Source: Marinobacter salinexigens (GTDB lineage Bacteria; Pseudomonadota; Gammaproteobacteria; Pseudomonadales; Oleiphilaceae). Taken from it: DNA of 64,000 bases. A model generated the notes under the pieces. The model searched no databases, was not told the origin of the DNA, and was given only the letters and a program-made list of their open reading frames with translations. Below are positions 42,404 to 51,664 of this stretch, one piece after another (within the stretch, counting starts at the first letter, position 1; every line of letters begins with the position of its first letter). The DNA is taken from positions 62,001-126,000 of the forward strand of contig NZ_VTUU01000002.1 in NCBI RefSeq assembly GCF_008370345.1, given 5' to 3'. Position numbers and translations under genes: made by a program.

Positions 42404-43195
42404 ATGAGTGACGCAACACCCAAATCGTTTCTTCGCCCCGGCAAGATTATTCTCCTTATTCTGCTTGCGGTACTCGTCTATCTATTCGCGTTGATTACGC
42501 TGGTCCCCGCCGGCTGGCTTTGGCAAAAGGCTGCGCCGCACGTTCCGTTGCCGCGCCAGGTTCTGGTACAACAAGTGTCTGGCACCCTCTGGGATGGGGC
42601 TGCCGGGGTCATGGTGGCCGGCTTCCCAGTGCGTGTAGGCTGGCAGTTTGGCTGGCCGTCGATAACTGCTTTGTCTCTTCCGTTGGATGTTACAGTGGCA
42701 TCGTCACAATCTTCTCTTGACGGAAATGTAACCGTTGGCTGGCCTCTGAGCGCGGAGATCAACGCGACGGGTAAAGTGGCTGTGGCAGAGTTTGAGGACC
42801 TGATCCGTCGTAGTGGTGGAGCTATGATTGAGGGCGATGTGACGATTGACCGACTTCACCTGGCATGGGCGGATCAGAAGGTGACTCGTGCCGAAGGTTC
42901 AGGCCGGTGGGCCGGTGGCCCGGTGTCCTGGCCGATGGGCAATCAGACAGGCCAGGCTTCGTTTCCGCCTATGCAGGCGGTGCTGGATACAACCAGCGGG
43001 GGCGTTGAACTTACCGTTATGGAACAGGGTGGTGACGGCCCTGCGGCGGATGCCAATGTGTTGTGGAACGGTATGATGGAAGTTCGGGTCTATAAGCGTA
43101 TGGTTGATCTGGCGGGTCAGCCCTGGTCAGGCTCCGCCAAACCATCGGATATCGTGTTCCGGGTCAGGCAGCCACTGCTACCGGGAGGGCGGTAG
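42404..43195 (+). CDS. gspN: Type II secretion protein GspN
   Basis: GspN (263 residues) is an accessory inner-membrane component of the type II secretion system, absent from many systems. It has one N-terminal membrane helix (residues about 13-37; KIILLILLAVLVYLFALITL) and a periplasmic beta-rich domain with VQQVSGTLWDGAAGVMVAGF and INATGKVAVAEFED, typical of the family. The gene ends one base before gspC. Function is not well known; it is proposed to help the C-D connection. Confidence 0.88.
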   Translation: MSDATPKSFLRPGKIILLILLAVLVYLFALITLVPAGWLWQKAAPHVPLPRQVLVQQVSGTLWDGAAGVMVAGFPVRVGWQFGWPSITALSLPLDVTVASSQSSLDGNVTVGWPLSAEINATGKVAVAEFEDLIRRSGGAMIEGDVTIDRLHLAWADQKVTRAEGSGRWAGGPVSWPMGNQTGQASFPPMQAVLDTTSGGVELTVMEQGGDGPAADANVLWNGMMEVRVYKRMVDLAGQPWSGSAKPSDIVFRVRQPLLPGGR

Positions 43196-43196
43196 G

Positions 43197-44051
43197 ATGA
43201 CCGCATTCAGTATCAGCGCCCAGACGCGTATTTCCCGGATACTGGCGAACTTCTGTTTGCTTGGGCTGGTTTTTTATCTTGCTGTTGCGTCGGCAAAAAT
43301 AACCTGGTTGCTTGCCTGGGATGACCGCCCTGTACCGGCTGCCCTGGCAGCTGAAACGGGTCGTGAAGGTTCACGTTCTGGTGCTGCAGGCTACCCCGTG
43401 GCCAGCTACGATTTCTTCGGTCGACCGGAGAATACTGGCACTGTCGCTGCGGCTGCCAAAAGGTCTGCTCCTGAAACCGGGCTTCGCCTGACGCTGGAAG
43501 GTGTACTTGTTGGACAGCGCCCCGAGGACTCCGGTGCTATAGTTGCGGGGAGCAATGGAGAAACTGAATATTATCGTGTAGGCGAGGTCCTGCCGGGTAA
43601 TGCAGAGTTGGCAGAAGTGGAGCCTACCCGAATACTCATTCGCCGGGGTGGGCGTTATGAGTCACTGACCTTTGAGGAAAAGGATTCCGGAGGACTTGTT
43701 GCAGAGGTTGAGGAGCGGCCCACGGGCGGATCTCCTGATGCTTTCCTTGCAAATGCCAGGACACGCCTGGATAACGAGGGGGTTGCAGCCCTGAACACCT
43801 TCGGTTTACGCCCGGCGGAGGGTGATGGAGCCTACGGTTATGTCTATGACGGTTCCAACGCAATGCTGAATGCGGTTAACCTTCAGCCCGGTGATGTGAT
43901 TACCGCCATCAATGGCCAGCGGCTGGGTGATATAGAGCAGGACAAGTCCCTGTTGGAGAGCTGGCGAGACCAGTCCCAGCTGGATATAGAAATTGAGCGT
44001 GACGGAAGCATCCTCACAGTAAGTTATGCCATACCCGAGCAGTGGCGCTGA
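43197..44051 (+). CDS. gspC: Type II secretion protein GspC
   Basis: GspC (284 residues) links the inner-membrane platform to the GspD secretin. After one membrane helix (residues about 14-40) come the HR domain (about 95-155; LRLTLEGVLVGQRPEDSGAI) and a C-terminal PDZ domain (about 195-280; QPGDVITAINGQRLGDIEQ). Start is ATG 43197, immediately after the gspN stop. The C-terminus overlaps the longest gspD frame, but not the chosen gspD start. Other gsp genes (E-M) are not in the window. Confidence 0.92.
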   Translation: MTAFSISAQTRISRILANFCLLGLVFYLAVASAKITWLLAWDDRPVPAALAAETGREGSRSGAAGYPVASYDFFGRPENTGTVAAAAKRSAPETGLRLTLEGVLVGQRPEDSGAIVAGSNGETEYYRVGEVLPGNAELAEVEPTRILIRRGGRYESLTFEEKDSGGLVAEVEERPTGGSPDAFLANARTRLDNEGVAALNTFGLRPAEGDGAYGYVYDGSNAMLNAVNLQPGDVITAINGQRLGDIEQDKSLLESWRDQSQLDIEIERDGSILTVSYAIPEQWR

Positions 44052-44083
44052 CCGGGTTCATCGATACAGGACGAAATCGCCAG

Positions 44084-46045
44084 ATGTATAACCACAAGAC
44101 CAACCTTTTTCGGGTTCTAGTACTGCTTATCTTGTTGCCGATGATGTCGCTCGCTTATGGGCAGCAGGAGGAGACCTGGAGGCTGAACCTCAAGGATGCA
44201 GACATCCGCGCATTTGTGACCCAGGTGGCCGACATCACCGGATACAGTTTTGTGGTGGACCCCCGGGTAAAAGGGAAGGTCACGGTCCTCTCCAGCGCTC
44301 CTATGAACAAAGGGGAGATCTACGATCTGTTCCTGGCGGTGCTGAATGTCCATGGGTTCACGGCGATTCCTGGCGAAGAGGTCATCAAGATCGTTCAGCA
44401 GGTGGATGCCAAGCAGTCAGCGGAATCCCTCGAACGCTTCGATACGACCCCCTCGGAGCAGTTGATTACCCGGGTTATCCAGATTGATAACGCCAATGCC
44501 CTTGAGCTGGTACCTATTCTCCGTCCCCTCGTTGCCAAATACGGCCACCTGGCCGGTGTTGCCGCCGCTAACGCACTGATCGTCAGCGACCATTCAGCCA
44601 ATATTCAGCGCATTGAACAGATCGTTCGGGAGCTCGACAGCCCGTCGAAATACGAAGTGGAAGTGATTCAGCTGGACGAAGCCTGGGTGGGCGACATGGT
44701 GACCCTGCTGCAGGAACTGGCGCCGGATGAACTGGGAAAATCCGGTGGAGAGAGCGCCGCCCGTAAGTACAGTGTGACCGCGGATGAGCGCAGCAACCGC
44801 CTGATCCTCCGCGGCGATCAGACCTTCCGGGACAAGATGCGTGGCTTGATCCGCCAACTGGATCAGCCCTCCGCGACGGGCGGAACCACCAAGGTCATTC
44901 GGCTCAAGCATGCAGATGCGAAGAACCTGACAGAGATCCTCAAGGGTGTGATGGGCGAACTGGTTAAAGAAAGTGCAGGCAGCTCATCCGGTGGTTCAGG
45001 AGCTGCCTCCAAGCCGAATAGTAACTTTGCTGTATTTGCCGATGAGGGACTGAATGCCCTGGTTGTCCGGGGCGAACCGTCGCTGATGCAGGAAGCCGAG
45101 CTGATTGTGAGCCAGCTGGATGTACGTCGTGCCCAGGTACTGATCGAAGCTGCGATTGTCGAAATCAGTGACGAGCTGGGTGAGGACCTGGGTGTTCAGT
45201 TCGCGGTTGGCGATGAGTCCGGGAGCTCCACACCCGTTCTGGGAACCAACTTTGGTAATGTCGGCCAGAGCCTGGGCGACGTCATTGGCGCCATCGTATC
45301 CGAATCCGTTATTTCTCCGGCGACCGGGGGTATTACCATCGGTGCGGGGCAGCGTAACGAAGATGGGATTACCTGGGGTGTTCTGCTTCAGGCTCTTTCA
45401 TCATCCGCTGCGGCCAACCTGCTGTCCACGCCGAGCATCATTACTCTGGATAACCAGGAATCCGAAATTATCGTGGGTCAGAATGTGCCGTTCCGTACGG
45501 GCGAGTCCACGGTTAGTGGTGACGGTACCACCAACCCCTTTACCACCATCGAGCGTCGCGATATTGGTCTGACGCTTAAGGTGACCCCCACCATCAGCGC
45601 TGACGGCCTGGTTCGTCTCGTTGTCGAGCAGACGACGGAGAACGTGACAGATAGCGTTGAGAATGCCTCGGATATTGTCACCAACAAGCGTGAAATCAAA
45701 ACGACGGTACTTGCTGACGATGGGGAAACCATTGTGCTGGGCGGCCTGATCCGGGACGACTACATGATCAACAAGAGCAAAGTGCCTCTGCTGGGAGATA
45801 TTCCCTTCATCGGCCGTCTGTTTTCCTCGGAGTCTGAAAGCCGCGTGAAGCGTAACCTTCTGGTGTTCCTGCGCCCGACGATTATGCTGGGGAAAATGGA
45901 AGCCGCGGCAGCGACTTCCGACAAGTTCAACGAGTTATGGGAAGTTAACCTCAACATCCGGGAGAAGCTGGGTCAGCCAGAAGTTGAGGGTGAGCCGGAC
46001 ATCAACGTGCTGTTTGATTCCCGAAGCCGGGAAGCGTACCGCTGA
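44084..46045 (+). CDS. gspD: Type II secretion secretin GspD
   Basis: GspD (653 residues) forms the outer-membrane secretin channel. It has a signal peptide (about 9-27, cleaved near LAYGQQ), an N0 domain (about 30-110), N1-N3 domains (FVVDPRVKGKVTVLS, LIVSDHSANIQRIEQIVREL), and a C-terminal secretin domain with GITWGVLLQALSSSAAANLL, STPSIITLDNQE and VPLLGDIPFIGRLF. I chose ATG 44084 over an earlier frame at 44042 because it gives a clean signal peptide. It ends 2 nt from the convergent M48 gene. Confidence 0.96.
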   Translation: MYNHKTNLFRVLVLLILLPMMSLAYGQQEETWRLNLKDADIRAFVTQVADITGYSFVVDPRVKGKVTVLSSAPMNKGEIYDLFLAVLNVHGFTAIPGEEVIKIVQQVDAKQSAESLERFDTTPSEQLITRVIQIDNANALELVPILRPLVAKYGHLAGVAAANALIVSDHSANIQRIEQIVRELDSPSKYEVEVIQLDEAWVGDMVTLLQELAPDELGKSGGESAARKYSVTADERSNRLILRGDQTFRDKMRGLIRQLDQPSATGGTTKVIRLKHADAKNLTEILKGVMGELVKESAGSSSGGSGAASKPNSNFAVFADEGLNALVVRGEPSLMQEAELIVSQLDVRRAQVLIEAAIVEISDELGEDLGVQFAVGDESGSSTPVLGTNFGNVGQSLGDVIGAIVSESVISPATGGITIGAGQRNEDGITWGVLLQALSSSAAANLLSTPSIITLDNQESEIIVGQNVPFRTGESTVSGDGTTNPFTTIERRDIGLTLKVTPTISADGLVRLVVEQTTENVTDSVENASDIVTNKREIKTTVLADDGETIVLGGLIRDDYMINKSKVPLLGDIPFIGRLFSSESESRVKRNLLVFLRPTIMLGKMEAAAATSDKFNELWEVNLNIREKLGQPEVEGEPDINVLFDSRSREAYR

Positions 46046-46046
46046 T

Positions 46047-48044
46047 TCAACCTGCCAGTGGCGGCATCGGGCAGTCGAGCTGATCCGCCACCAATCTCAT
46101 CAGTTCGTATTCCCGCACCTCCACCTTGCCATCGTGGAGAATACAGTGACCACAGGCATCGATGACGGCAGGCTTGAGCAGGGGAGATAGCTCGTTCAGT
46201 GCCAGCAGAGCCGCCCTCAGCTGCAGCATGGTCACTTTCTCCAACACCTGATGCTCATTGCCTCGGGTGTCTACAAAGCCTGCCATGGCCTCTCCATACA
46301 GCTTTTGAGCTTCATCTGCATTTGTTGTTCCTGCCCGGGCCATCAGGGTCAGAAGTCGTTGCAGAGCCGGTATTACCTTACGGTAGCTTCGGTGCCTGAC
46401 CGGAACTGACCGACGAGCATCGGGAGCAAGGTGCCGTGACAGGAAACTGGTTAACGCGAGTTCAAACAGAGTGACCCGGTTATCCGCTGCAACCAGCTTC
46501 TGGACGTTATTCATCAATCCCTGCCGCTCTTCCGGATCAAGCTTGCGCAGGGCCGGCATGGCCAGCTCCAGGGCAGGGAAGTACACACCCTCGCCAATGG
46601 TTCTGAGGCTGGGGATCAGTTTGTCCAGCAATAGTGGTTCCGGGCTCAGTAAGGGGTGTGGAGGAAGAAGTTCCAGGCGTTCCTGTTGCTGCCCCTTCGA
46701 GAGTTCGCTGATCAGCATGGCGTAGCACAGTTGAATGGCTCCGGCCCGGGTGTACAGAAGGCTGCGGAAGGTCGCCGGCAGCTGTTCCAGAAAGCGGGCA
46801 GCGAATTCTTCTCCATGATGGCTGACGGTACCCACCCTGTCAGACAGGTTGGCTGGCCGGGGCTGAGGTTCCGGTGCAACGCTTGACGCCAGCGGAGAGG
46901 TCCTGGACCTGCCCACCGCTTTATAGACGTCGCTGGCCAGGTCAGGAAATCCTGCAACCGTGCCTGGTTGCAATGAACTTGTGGCGGCCTTGATGTTCTG
47001 GCCGGATTCGGTATCCCGCATCCGGCTCCGCAGGCGCGCGAGCATCCCCGGTTGAATGCTGTTGATGCGTTCCTCGATCGGAGGGTGAGAGGCAAGCAGG
47101 GAAGTGAACTTCATGCGGGTGCTTTCCCCAAAACACATATGATTCATGTCACTGGCGTGGCTTGTGGTATAGAGGTAACCGCCTTTCAGACCAATCTTGA
47201 ACAGGGCGCCGGCGATACCTTCCGGGTTTCGGGTGAATTGGACCGATGACGCATCCGCAAGCATTTCTCGCTGCCTCGATACGGCTGCCTGAATCAACCG
47301 ACCGAAGAAAACTCCGACATAACCAATAACAAACAGGGCCAGACCAATAGCGCCAAAGGCTGCCTGGGAGCGCCCGTCCCGGGATGAGCGGGAAGAGCGG
47401 TTCTTGCTGAAAAAAGAAGCTCTGAGCAGGAAAGCGCCAATCTGACCGATCATGAGTATGCCGGCCAAAAGAGCGATCAAGCGTACGTTGAGACGCATAT
47501 CGCCATTGAATATGTGACTGAACTCATGGCCCACAACGCCCTGCAGTTCATCGCGGTTCAGCTGAGTAATGGCGCCGTGGGTGACAACCATAACCGCTTC
47601 TCCCGGTGTGTAACCGGCTACAAAGGCGTTTATTCCGGTTTCATTAGTCATGATGAAAAGATCCGGAACGGGCACACCGCTGGCGATTGCCATCTCTTCG
47701 ACAATGTTTCTCAGCTTGCGCTCGTCTGCGTCCCGAGTGTCCGGATCTATCGGGCGGGCGCCGACCATCCTGGCTACCCGCTCTCCACCGTCGGCAAGAT
47801 CAACCCAGCGGACAACGGAACCAATCGTGATCAGTGCAACAACGGCACCTGCGGTCATCAGCCCGTGATAGGAGAGCAGCCAATGATGAAAGGCCAGGTT
47901 CGATGATTCGCCACGGGTAACGAAGTAACCAACGACGCAGACGGCCAGAGTAATAAGCACGACCGCGGAGAGGAACAGAAATACCAGCAGGCTGGTGTTG
48001 CGCCGGGCCGAAGCCTGGCGCTGGAAAAAACCGGGATGAGCCAT
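46047..48044 (-). CDS. M48 (HtpX-like) membrane metalloprotease with TerB-like tail
   Basis: This 665-residue protein has four membrane segments (residues about 18-45, 53-75, 185-210, 225-250) and the zinc motif GHEFSHIFNGDMRLN between the second and third; a third ligand is probably the Glu of REMLADASSVQF. It probably degrades membrane or periplasm-facing proteins. The long C-terminal part (about 330-665) ends with DGKVEVREYELMRLVADQLD, a TerB-like signature. It starts 11 nt after lemA ends, so the two form an operon. LemA and M48 proteases are encoded together in many bacteria. Confidence 0.88.
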   Translation of the reverse strand: MAHPGFFQRQASARRNTSLLVFLFLSAVVLITLAVCVVGYFVTRGESSNLAFHHWLLSYHGLMTAGAVVALITIGSVVRWVDLADGGERVARMVGARPIDPDTRDADERKLRNIVEEMAIASGVPVPDLFIMTNETGINAFVAGYTPGEAVMVVTHGAITQLNRDELQGVVGHEFSHIFNGDMRLNVRLIALLAGILMIGQIGAFLLRASFFSKNRSSRSSRDGRSQAAFGAIGLALFVIGYVGVFFGRLIQAAVSRQREMLADASSVQFTRNPEGIAGALFKIGLKGGYLYTTSHASDMNHMCFGESTRMKFTSLLASHPPIEERINSIQPGMLARLRSRMRDTESGQNIKAATSSLQPGTVAGFPDLASDVYKAVGRSRTSPLASSVAPEPQPRPANLSDRVGTVSHHGEEFAARFLEQLPATFRSLLYTRAGAIQLCYAMLISELSKGQQQERLELLPPHPLLSPEPLLLDKLIPSLRTIGEGVYFPALELAMPALRKLDPEERQGLMNNVQKLVAADNRVTLFELALTSFLSRHLAPDARRSVPVRHRSYRKVIPALQRLLTLMARAGTTNADEAQKLYGEAMAGFVDTRGNEHQVLEKVTMLQLRAALLALNELSPLLKPAVIDACGHCILHDGKVEVREYELMRLVADQLDCPMPPLAG

Positions 48045-48055
48045 GTGTCAGGGCC

Positions 48056-48643
48056 TCAGAAGGCCACTTTCGGTGCTTGGCGGGCTTCCGGGGATTCGAG
48101 TTCGAGCTGAGAGGTTTCCTTGAAGGCAAACATTCCCGCGATGATATTGTTCGGAAACTGCTCCCGGAACGTGTTGTAGCCCATGACGCTGTCGTTATAG
48201 GCCTGGCGGGCGAAAGCGACGCGGTTTTCAGTGCTGGAGAGTTCTTCCATCAGTTGCTGAATGGTTTCATTGGCCTTCAGTTCGGGATAGTTCTCGGCTA
48301 CCGCGTAGAAGTTGGCAAGAGCTTTGGTCAGCAGGTTTTCGGCGCTGCCCAGGCGTTGAATCTTGGTGCCGTCGCCGGGGTCACTTGCAGCATCCTTCTG
48401 GGCACTCACCGCATTATTTCGTGCCTCCATAACCTGAGTCAGTGTAGATTTCTCATGGTCGAGGTAGGCCTTGGCTGATTCAACCAGGTTTGGAATCAGG
48501 TCGTGGCGGCGCTGGAGCTGGACATCAATTTGTGCAAAGCCGTTCTTGAACAGGTTCCGCAGCGAAACCAGTTTGTTGTAGATAAATACCAGGTAAAACA
48601 CGACAACCGCGATAACAATCAGACCAATGACAGTAGTTCCCAT
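48056..48643 (-). CDS. lemA: LemA family protein
   Basis: The 195-residue protein has one N-terminal membrane helix (residues about 3-24; TVIGLIVIAVVVFYLVFIYN) followed by the conserved LemA segment LRNLFKNGFAQIDVQLQRRH and DLIPNLVESAKAYLDHEK. The rest is a helical bundle with ENRVAFARQAYNDSVMGYN and the family end FPNNIIAGMFAFK. Its function is not established; its partner here is the M48 protease encoded next. It lies 24 nt after the EAL protein gene on the same strand. Confidence 0.95.
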   Translation of the reverse strand: MGTTVIGLIVIAVVVFYLVFIYNKLVSLRNLFKNGFAQIDVQLQRRHDLIPNLVESAKAYLDHEKSTLTQVMEARNNAVSAQKDAASDPGDGTKIQRLGSAENLLTKALANFYAVAENYPELKANETIQQLMEELSSTENRVAFARQAYNDSVMGYNTFREQFPNNIIAGMFAFKETSQLELESPEARQAPKVAF

Positions 48644-48667
48644 GCTTACTCCTTTGGGGGTGTTGAT

Positions 48668-50728
48668 TCAGGCGTTATTCTCTACGAAATTCTGGTGAAA
48701 ACCTTTTACGAAGGTCTCAAATTCCCGTGAGGGCAGTGGCCGGCTGAAGTAATATCCCTGAGCGAGTTTGCACCCGCGCTGAGAGAGGTAGTACTCCTGT
48801 TCGGCGGTTTCGACGCCCTCGGCAACCACAGACAGATTGAGGCTCTTTCCGAGATCGATAATGGTGTTGGCTATCCTGGTGTCTTCTTCATTGACCAGAA
48901 GATCCCGAATAAATTGCTTGTCGATCTTGAGGTGCTGCACCGGCATCTGCTTCAGGTAGGTCAGTGAAGAGTAGCCGGTGCCAAAGTCGTCCACGGCGAT
49001 GCTGATCCCGGCCTGGTTAAGGAGGTGGAGCTTTTCCACCGCATCGCTCAGGTTTGTCATGAAGCTTGTTTCTGTAACTTCCAGCTCCAGGTGCCCGGCA
49101 TGAATATTATGCCGCTTAAGGGTGTTCAGAATGTCATGAACGATCGTAGGCTGGCGGAGTTGCACGGCTGAAAGGTTAACCGCAATCCTCAGCTGGGTAC
49201 CTTCCGCAGCCCAACGTGCGGCTTGCCAGCATGCCTGCTCAAGAACCCACTGGCCGATCTCTACAATGGTGCCATTGGCCTCGGCGACCGGGATGAAATA
49301 GTCCGGCGGCACCAGGCCTCGGGTAGGGTGTTCCCACCGGATTAGAGCTTCTGCACCGATAACCCGTTTTGTTTCGAGGTTAATCTGGGGTTGGTACACC
49401 AGATGGAACTGATGGTTACCAAGTGCCTGAGTCAGGTCTTTTTCAAGCTGCTTGCGGTCCCGGATCTCCTGGTCGATGCTGGCAACATAGAACTGGAAAT
49501 GGCCATGTCCGTTCTGTTTTGCCAGGGTCATGGTCTGCTCGGCACTCTGGAGCAAACGGTCCGGCAGTTCCGCATCGGAAGGATAAAGCGCAACGCCAAT
49601 GGTTGCTGTCATGGCAATTGTCTGGCCTTCCAGCATCATTGGTTTGTTGATGTATTCCAGTATCCGCTCTGTTGTGTCTGCTGCCTGAAACCCGTCCCTG
49701 AGCCCTTTTTCCAGCACAACAAACTGGTCACTTCCCAGACGGGCAAAGGTGAACCGGGCGTTGCCCAGTTTGGAGGTCAGTCGATCGGCAACGGTTTGGA
49801 GAATAAGATCGCCGGTCCGGAACCCACATTGTTCGTTAATTGATTTGAAGTCATCAATACCAATAACGTTCAGGGACAGTGTGTTGTTCCGGCTTTGCGC
49901 GGCAGATATGTCCCTTTCGAGAAGTTCCATGAAGGTGTCCCGGCTGGGGAGGCCGGTCAGTTGGTCGTAGCGTGCAAGCCGGCTGACCCGGTCTTCCGCT
50001 TCCTGGTGTCGTTTCTGGCTGTCACCGATGGCCACCAGGAGGTTGTTGGTTGCGTTGACCCATAGCCCCAGTTCATCCCGTTCATGTCCGCTGGGAATGG
50101 GGACAAGCCGGTCATCCGGCCTGGCCGGATCAACCTGTTTGACGGATTGCACAATGCGCAACAGCGGCCGCGTCAGGATGAGGTGGAACACGTAGTAGAG
50201 CACCATCCCGAGAATAAGAGCGGTTGCAATAACCGAGGCAAAGGTGATTGTCGCACGGTGGAGCCAGACTCTGGCCACCGGGGCGGTGTCGTAGTTCAGG
50301 TTGAGGTAACCGTAAACTGTGCCGGGACTGGACTCCCGGACCAAAGGGGTTCGGTAAACGCGCTCGTCCCCAAAGATCGGGTCGGTCAGTGGGCGAAGGG
50401 CATCTTCCTGTAAGGGCCGGGAACGAGTGCCCAGTGCTTCGCCATCGGGATGGACGATGCGGGCGCTGTGCACAGGTTCCAGGGCAAAGAGACCGTCAAC
50501 GACCTGTTGGGCAAGCTCGTCGTCGATACTGAAAACCGCTTGGGATGCCGCGTCCTTCACCATGCTGATTGTCTGCGCAGCCTGATTATCCAGGTCGTTC
50601 GACACCCTTCTGGCATCCAGAGTGACCTGCACGGCGCTGACAATGACACCTATGATCAGGGCGACAGCAAGAATCCAGCCGAGGATTCGATAGCCCAGCC
50701 GATGTTCTACATTAAAAGAGTTCTGCAT
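48668..50728 (-). CDS. Membrane GGDEF-EAL protein, probable c-di-GMP phosphodiesterase
   Basis: The 686-residue protein has an N-terminal membrane helix (about 13-35), a periplasmic sensor domain with Arg-rich loops (about 40-155), a second helix (about 160-185), a HAMP domain (about 186-240), a GGDEF domain and an EAL domain. The GGDEF signature is degenerate (ARLGSDQFVV). The EAL domain looks catalytic: GAEALIRWEHP, VNLSAVQLRQPT, LEVTETSFM, VDDFGTGYSSLTYLKQ and VAEGVETAEQEYYL. It likely hydrolyses c-di-GMP, with the GGDEF part regulatory. It is upstream of lemA on the same strand. Confidence 0.92.
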   Translation of the reverse strand: MQNSFNVEHRLGYRILGWILAVALIIGVIVSAVQVTLDARRVSNDLDNQAAQTISMVKDAASQAVFSIDDELAQQVVDGLFALEPVHSARIVHPDGEALGTRSRPLQEDALRPLTDPIFGDERVYRTPLVRESSPGTVYGYLNLNYDTAPVARVWLHRATITFASVIATALILGMVLYYVFHLILTRPLLRIVQSVKQVDPARPDDRLVPIPSGHERDELGLWVNATNNLLVAIGDSQKRHQEAEDRVSRLARYDQLTGLPSRDTFMELLERDISAAQSRNNTLSLNVIGIDDFKSINEQCGFRTGDLILQTVADRLTSKLGNARFTFARLGSDQFVVLEKGLRDGFQAADTTERILEYINKPMMLEGQTIAMTATIGVALYPSDAELPDRLLQSAEQTMTLAKQNGHGHFQFYVASIDQEIRDRKQLEKDLTQALGNHQFHLVYQPQINLETKRVIGAEALIRWEHPTRGLVPPDYFIPVAEANGTIVEIGQWVLEQACWQAARWAAEGTQLRIAVNLSAVQLRQPTIVHDILNTLKRHNIHAGHLELEVTETSFMTNLSDAVEKLHLLNQAGISIAVDDFGTGYSSLTYLKQMPVQHLKIDKQFIRDLLVNEEDTRIANTIIDLGKSLNLSVVAEGVETAEQEYYLSQRGCKLAQGYYFSRPLPSREFETFVKGFHQNFVENNA

Positions 50729-50937
50729 TCAGGTTCGTTGCTTTTCCGTTCCTTGAGAAAGCCATATTCGCACAATTGACACTGCGAATGGAGTTGAGGC
50801 TTAAGCGTTGCCCATTAGTATGGTTCACCGGATGCTTAACTTCACTGAGTATCGGTGATTTCGCCACAGAATGTAGATCTGGTATGTAGTATTTTGTAAG
50901 AGTTTACATTCTGGCAGAAAAAGTCCGGATAGAAACG

Positions 50938-50964
50938 AAAATGCCCGCACGAGGCGGGCATTTT
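50938..50964. terminator. Bidirectional terminator downstream of sodB
   Basis: AAAATGCCCGC (50938-50948) and GCGGGCATTTT (50954-50964) form an 11-bp stem with a 5-nt loop, flanked by A- and T-runs. It lies 46 nt after sodB on the minus strand. A second smaller palindrome (GGCAGCC and GGCTGCC, 50969-50986) is adjacent. Confidence 0.9.
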
Positions 50965-51010
50965 TGATGGCAGCCCGGGAGGCTGCCATCTGGCTGTTCA
51001 CAGCCGGTGA

Positions 51011-51589
51011 TCAGGCCAGGTTTTCGTTGACGAAATCCCAGTTGACCAGGTTCCAGAACGCTTCCAGGTAGTTCGGGCGGGCGTTGCGGTAGTCGATGTA
51101 ATAAGCATGTTCCCATACATCAACGGTCAGAACCGGCTTGTCGGCGCCAGTCAGCGGGGTTTCCGCGTTGCTGGTGTTAGCGATGGCAACGCTGCCGTCG
51201 TCTTTCTTGACCAGCCAGGTCCAGCCAGAACCGAAGTTGTTGGCCGCCTTGTCGTTAAACTCGCTCTTGAAGGCCTCGAAAGAACCGAAAGCTTTCTCGA
51301 TGGCTTCCTTGGCTGCGCCAGTCGGCTCACCGCCACCGTTCGGGCTCAGGCAGTGCCAGTAGAAAGTGTGGTTCCACACCTGGGCTGCGTTGTTGAACAG
51401 CGGGCCACTGGCGCTCTTGATGATGTCTTCCAGAGACTTGTCGGCGTTGTCGGTACCCTCAACCAGGCCGTTCAGCTTGGTTACGTAGGTGTTGTGGTGT
51501 TTGCCGTAATGGTACTCGAGGGTTTCCTGAGAGATATGTGGTTCCAGTGCGTTCTTTTCGTAAGGCAGTGCGGGAAGTTCAAATGCCAT
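51011..51589 (-). CDS. sodB: Iron superoxide dismutase
   Basis: SodB (192 residues) converts superoxide to peroxide and oxygen in the cytoplasm. The metal ligands are in YHYGKHHNTYV (His27), AAQVWNHTFYW (His74), and DVWEHAYYIDYRN (Asp and His). The residues AAQVWNHTFYWH and FGSGWTWLV match the iron type rather than the manganese type. A sigma-70-like promoter at 51637-51664 lies upstream. The downstream terminator is strong. Codon bias indicates high expression. Confidence 0.97.
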   Translation of the reverse strand: MAFELPALPYEKNALEPHISQETLEYHYGKHHNTYVTKLNGLVEGTDNADKSLEDIIKSASGPLFNNAAQVWNHTFYWHCLSPNGGGEPTGAAKEAIEKAFGSFEAFKSEFNDKAANNFGSGWTWLVKKDDGSVAIANTSNAETPLTGADKPVLTVDVWEHAYYIDYRNARPNYLEAFWNLVNWDFVNENLA

Positions 51590-51636
51590 GAGGTCGTTCT
51601 CCCTGTCTCTCTGTTTATGTGAAGGTACGTTCCAGC

Positions 51637-51664
51637 AATATAAGGTCGATTTGAGTTAAATCAA
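51637..51664 (-). promoter_or_regulatory. Sigma-70-like promoter of sodB
   Basis: On the minus strand TTGATT (51659-51664) and TATATT (51637-51642) are 16 nt apart, 47 nt before the sodB ATG. The -35 box overlaps the purK stop region, so sodB can be transcribed separately from purK. Confidence 0.55.
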
